Part shown: in pieces, positions 62,734 through 64,000 of the stretch
Layout of the letters: every line of letters starts with the position of its first letter
Position numbering within the stretch: the first letter of the stretch is position 1
NCBI GenBank assembly: GCA_045864775.1
Contig: BTVR01000002.1
Coordinates: 1-64,000, forward strand
Direction: 5' to 3'
Source of the DNA: Macondimonas sp045864775
Lineage (GTDB): Bacteria; Pseudomonadota; Gammaproteobacteria; UBA5335
Length of the DNA stretch: 64,000 bases
Notes under the pieces: generated by a model
Databases searched by the model: none
Told to the model about the DNA's origin: nothing
The model's input: only the letters and a program-made list of their open reading frames with translations
Made by a program: the position numbers and the translations under genes

Positions 62734-64000
62734 ATGAGTTTTCAGAATCTCGGCCTCGCGCCGGAGTTGTTGCGCGCCTTGGGCGACGCCGGCTATGCCG
62801 AACCCACACCGATCCAGGCGCAAGCCATCCCGCTGGTCCTCGAGGGGCGCGACGTGCTCGCCGCCGCCCAGACCGGCACCGGCAAGACCGCCGCCTTCGT
62901 ACTGCCCATTCTGCACCGTCTCGCGAGCGGCCCGGCGCGGGCGCCGCGGGCGCTGGTGCTGGTACCGACGCGCGAACTGGCCGCCCAGGTGGCCGAATCG
63001 GTCGAGACCTACGGCCGGCATCTGCGCGTGCGCAGCGCCGTGATCTTCGGCGGCGTGAGCATCAACCCGCAGATCGATCGGCTGCGCCGCGGCGTCGATC
63101 TCATCGTCGCAACCCCCGGACGGCTGCTCGATCATGCCCAGCAGCGCACGGTCGACCTGTCCGGCATCGACATGCTGGTGCTCGATGAAGCCGATCGCAT
63201 GCTCGACATGGGCTTCATCCGCGACATCCGCCGCCTGATTGCCCTGTTGCCGACGCGGCGGCAGAACCTGCTGTTCTCGGCGACGTTCAACAACGAGATC
63301 CGCGCGCTGGCGCAGAGCCTGTTGCGCGAGCCAGCGAGCGTGGAGGTGGCGCCGCGCAACACCACGGCGGCGCAGATCACCCAGCGCGTGCACCCGGTCG
63401 ACAAGGCGCGCAAGACCGCGCTCATCGCCCATCTGGTCACCAGCGGCGATTGGCATCAGGTGCTGGTCTTCACCCGCACCAAGCACGGGGCCAACCGCCT
63501 GGCCGAGCAACTGGCCCGCAGCGGCATCGAAACCGCCGCCATCCACGGCAACAAGTCGCAGAACGCCCGCACCAAGGCGCTGGCCGATTTCAAGGACGGT
63601 CGGGTCCGTCTGCTGGTGGCGACCGACATCGCCGCGCGCGGCATCGACATCGACGGCCTGCCCTACGTCATCAACCACGAGTTGCCGAACGTGCCCGAGG
63701 ATTACGTGCACCGTATCGGCCGCACCGGCCGAGCGGGCAGCAGCGGCGAGGCGGTCTCCTTGGTCAGCGGCGAGGAGCAACCCCTGCTGCGCGACATCCA
63801 GCGCCTGTTGCGCCGCGAGATTCCCGCCAGCATGATTGCCGGCTTCGAAGTCGGATCGGCGCCGCTCGCCGGCGAGATCGTCGCGCATCCCGAGGCGCCG
63901 CGCGGGCCGCGCCCCGGCCAGCGGCCGCCGCGCCAAAACGCCTCGAACGGCGCCGGCGCGCCCCGGCAGCGGGACGACGGGCGCCCCGCGCGCGATCGCT
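62734..64000 (+). CDS. rhlE: ATP-dependent RNA helicase RhlE (3' end outside window)
   Basis: DEAD-box helicase, at least 422 residues, still open at the window edge. The ATG at 62734 has AGGAG 7 bases upstream. Motifs: Q-motif PTPIQAQAIP, I AQTGTGKT, Ia PTRELAAQ, Ib TPGRLLD, II DEAD, III SAT, IV VFTRTKHGANRL, V ATDIAARGIDI and VI HRIGRTGRAG. The visible tail is rich in Pro, Arg and Gly, as in RhlE, which acts in ribosome maturation and RNA decay. Confidence 0.95.
   Translation, partial: MSFQNLGLAPELLRALGDAGYAEPTPIQAQAIPLVLEGRDVLAAAQTGTGKTAAFVLPILHRLASGPARAPRALVLVPTRELAAQVAESVETYGRHLRVRSAVIFGGVSINPQIDRLRRGVDLIVATPGRLLDHAQQRTVDLSGIDMLVLDEADRMLDMGFIRDIRRLIALLPTRRQNLLFSATFNNEIRALAQSLLREPASVEVAPRNTTAAQITQRVHPVDKARKTALIAHLVTSGDWHQVLVFTRTKHGANRLAEQLARSGIETAAIHGNKSQNARTKALADFKDGRVRLLVATDIAARGIDIDGLPYVINHELPNVPEDYVHRIGRTGRAGSSGEAVSLVSGEEQPLLRDIQRLLRREIPASMIAGFEVGSAPLAGEIVAHPEAPRGPRPGQRPPRQNASNGAGAPRQRDDGRPARDR

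Noticed and set aside
62656..63936. 426-residue minus-strand open frame at the right edge
   Set aside because: It is the mirror of rhlE, whose plus-strand frame has every DEAD-box motif and runs off the window end.

Overview
The window reads as the start of a chromosome from a GC-rich gammaproteobacterium. It opens with dnaA, a DnaA-box oriC, dnaN, recF and gyrB in the standard order. Gamma-type markers include an 797-residue GyrB with the long insert, cytochrome c4-dsbA-engB-polA synteny, Rnk, OpgD, TamA/TamB, a UvrD-type helicase II and an lptM-lysA pair. I cannot place it below class from sequence alone. The paired acyl-CoA dehydrogenase/SDR genes and the NO-detoxification set would fit an aerobic or microaerobic heterotroph or mixotroph.

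Layout. 0-7 kb: origin and replication genes, then a SAM hydroxide adenosyltransferase. 7-12 kb (mostly minus): phosphatase-like DUF442 protein, NAD(P)-binding protein, CPA2 antiporter, DsbA, cytochrome c4, then engB on plus. 12.6-17 kb: polA, lysA and the short lipoprotein lptM on minus. The engB-polA gap holds a strong small-RNA candidate (sigmaE-like promoter, 5' hairpin, C-rich middle, intrinsic terminator) at the same locus as Spot 42 and ErsA. 17-26 kb: tandem GST_N protein, xthA, a KAP-type NTPase split by a -1 frameshift exactly at an A_AAA_AAC heptamer, a GNAT enzyme, an orphan MNIO pair (bufB/bufC) with no visible precursor, yghU, a CoA-binding protein and a HAD hydrolase.

26.1-29 kb is an accessory graveyard: a decayed YoeB-like toxin remnant, an unknown lipoprotein, a low-GC DUF2971-like gene, and an intact VapB-type antitoxin whose vapC partner is frameshifted and cut off where the low-GC DNA begins. 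Next to it stand ureC and ureB without ureA or accessory genes. 31-37 kb: cyclopropane fatty-acid synthase and a macA-macB-outer membrane factor efflux operon.

37.4-44.5 kb: rnk (behind an intrinsic terminator in its leader), then a nitric-oxide module: norR divergent from hmp with three NorR-type boxes and a sigma54-like promoter, followed by DUF488, a nitronate monooxygenase fused to a second domain, and nnrS. 44.5-54.7 kb: an outer-membrane barrel protein, DUF2939 and DUF815 genes, uvrD, a lipoprotein overlapping tamA, and tamB. 54.7-62.4 kb: SulP transporter, an LCAD-type acyl-CoA dehydrogenase, a small Cys-rich protein, opgD, two SDR enzymes and a GST. The window ends with tRNA-Arg(ACG) behind a near-consensus promoter and a 3'-truncated rhlE.
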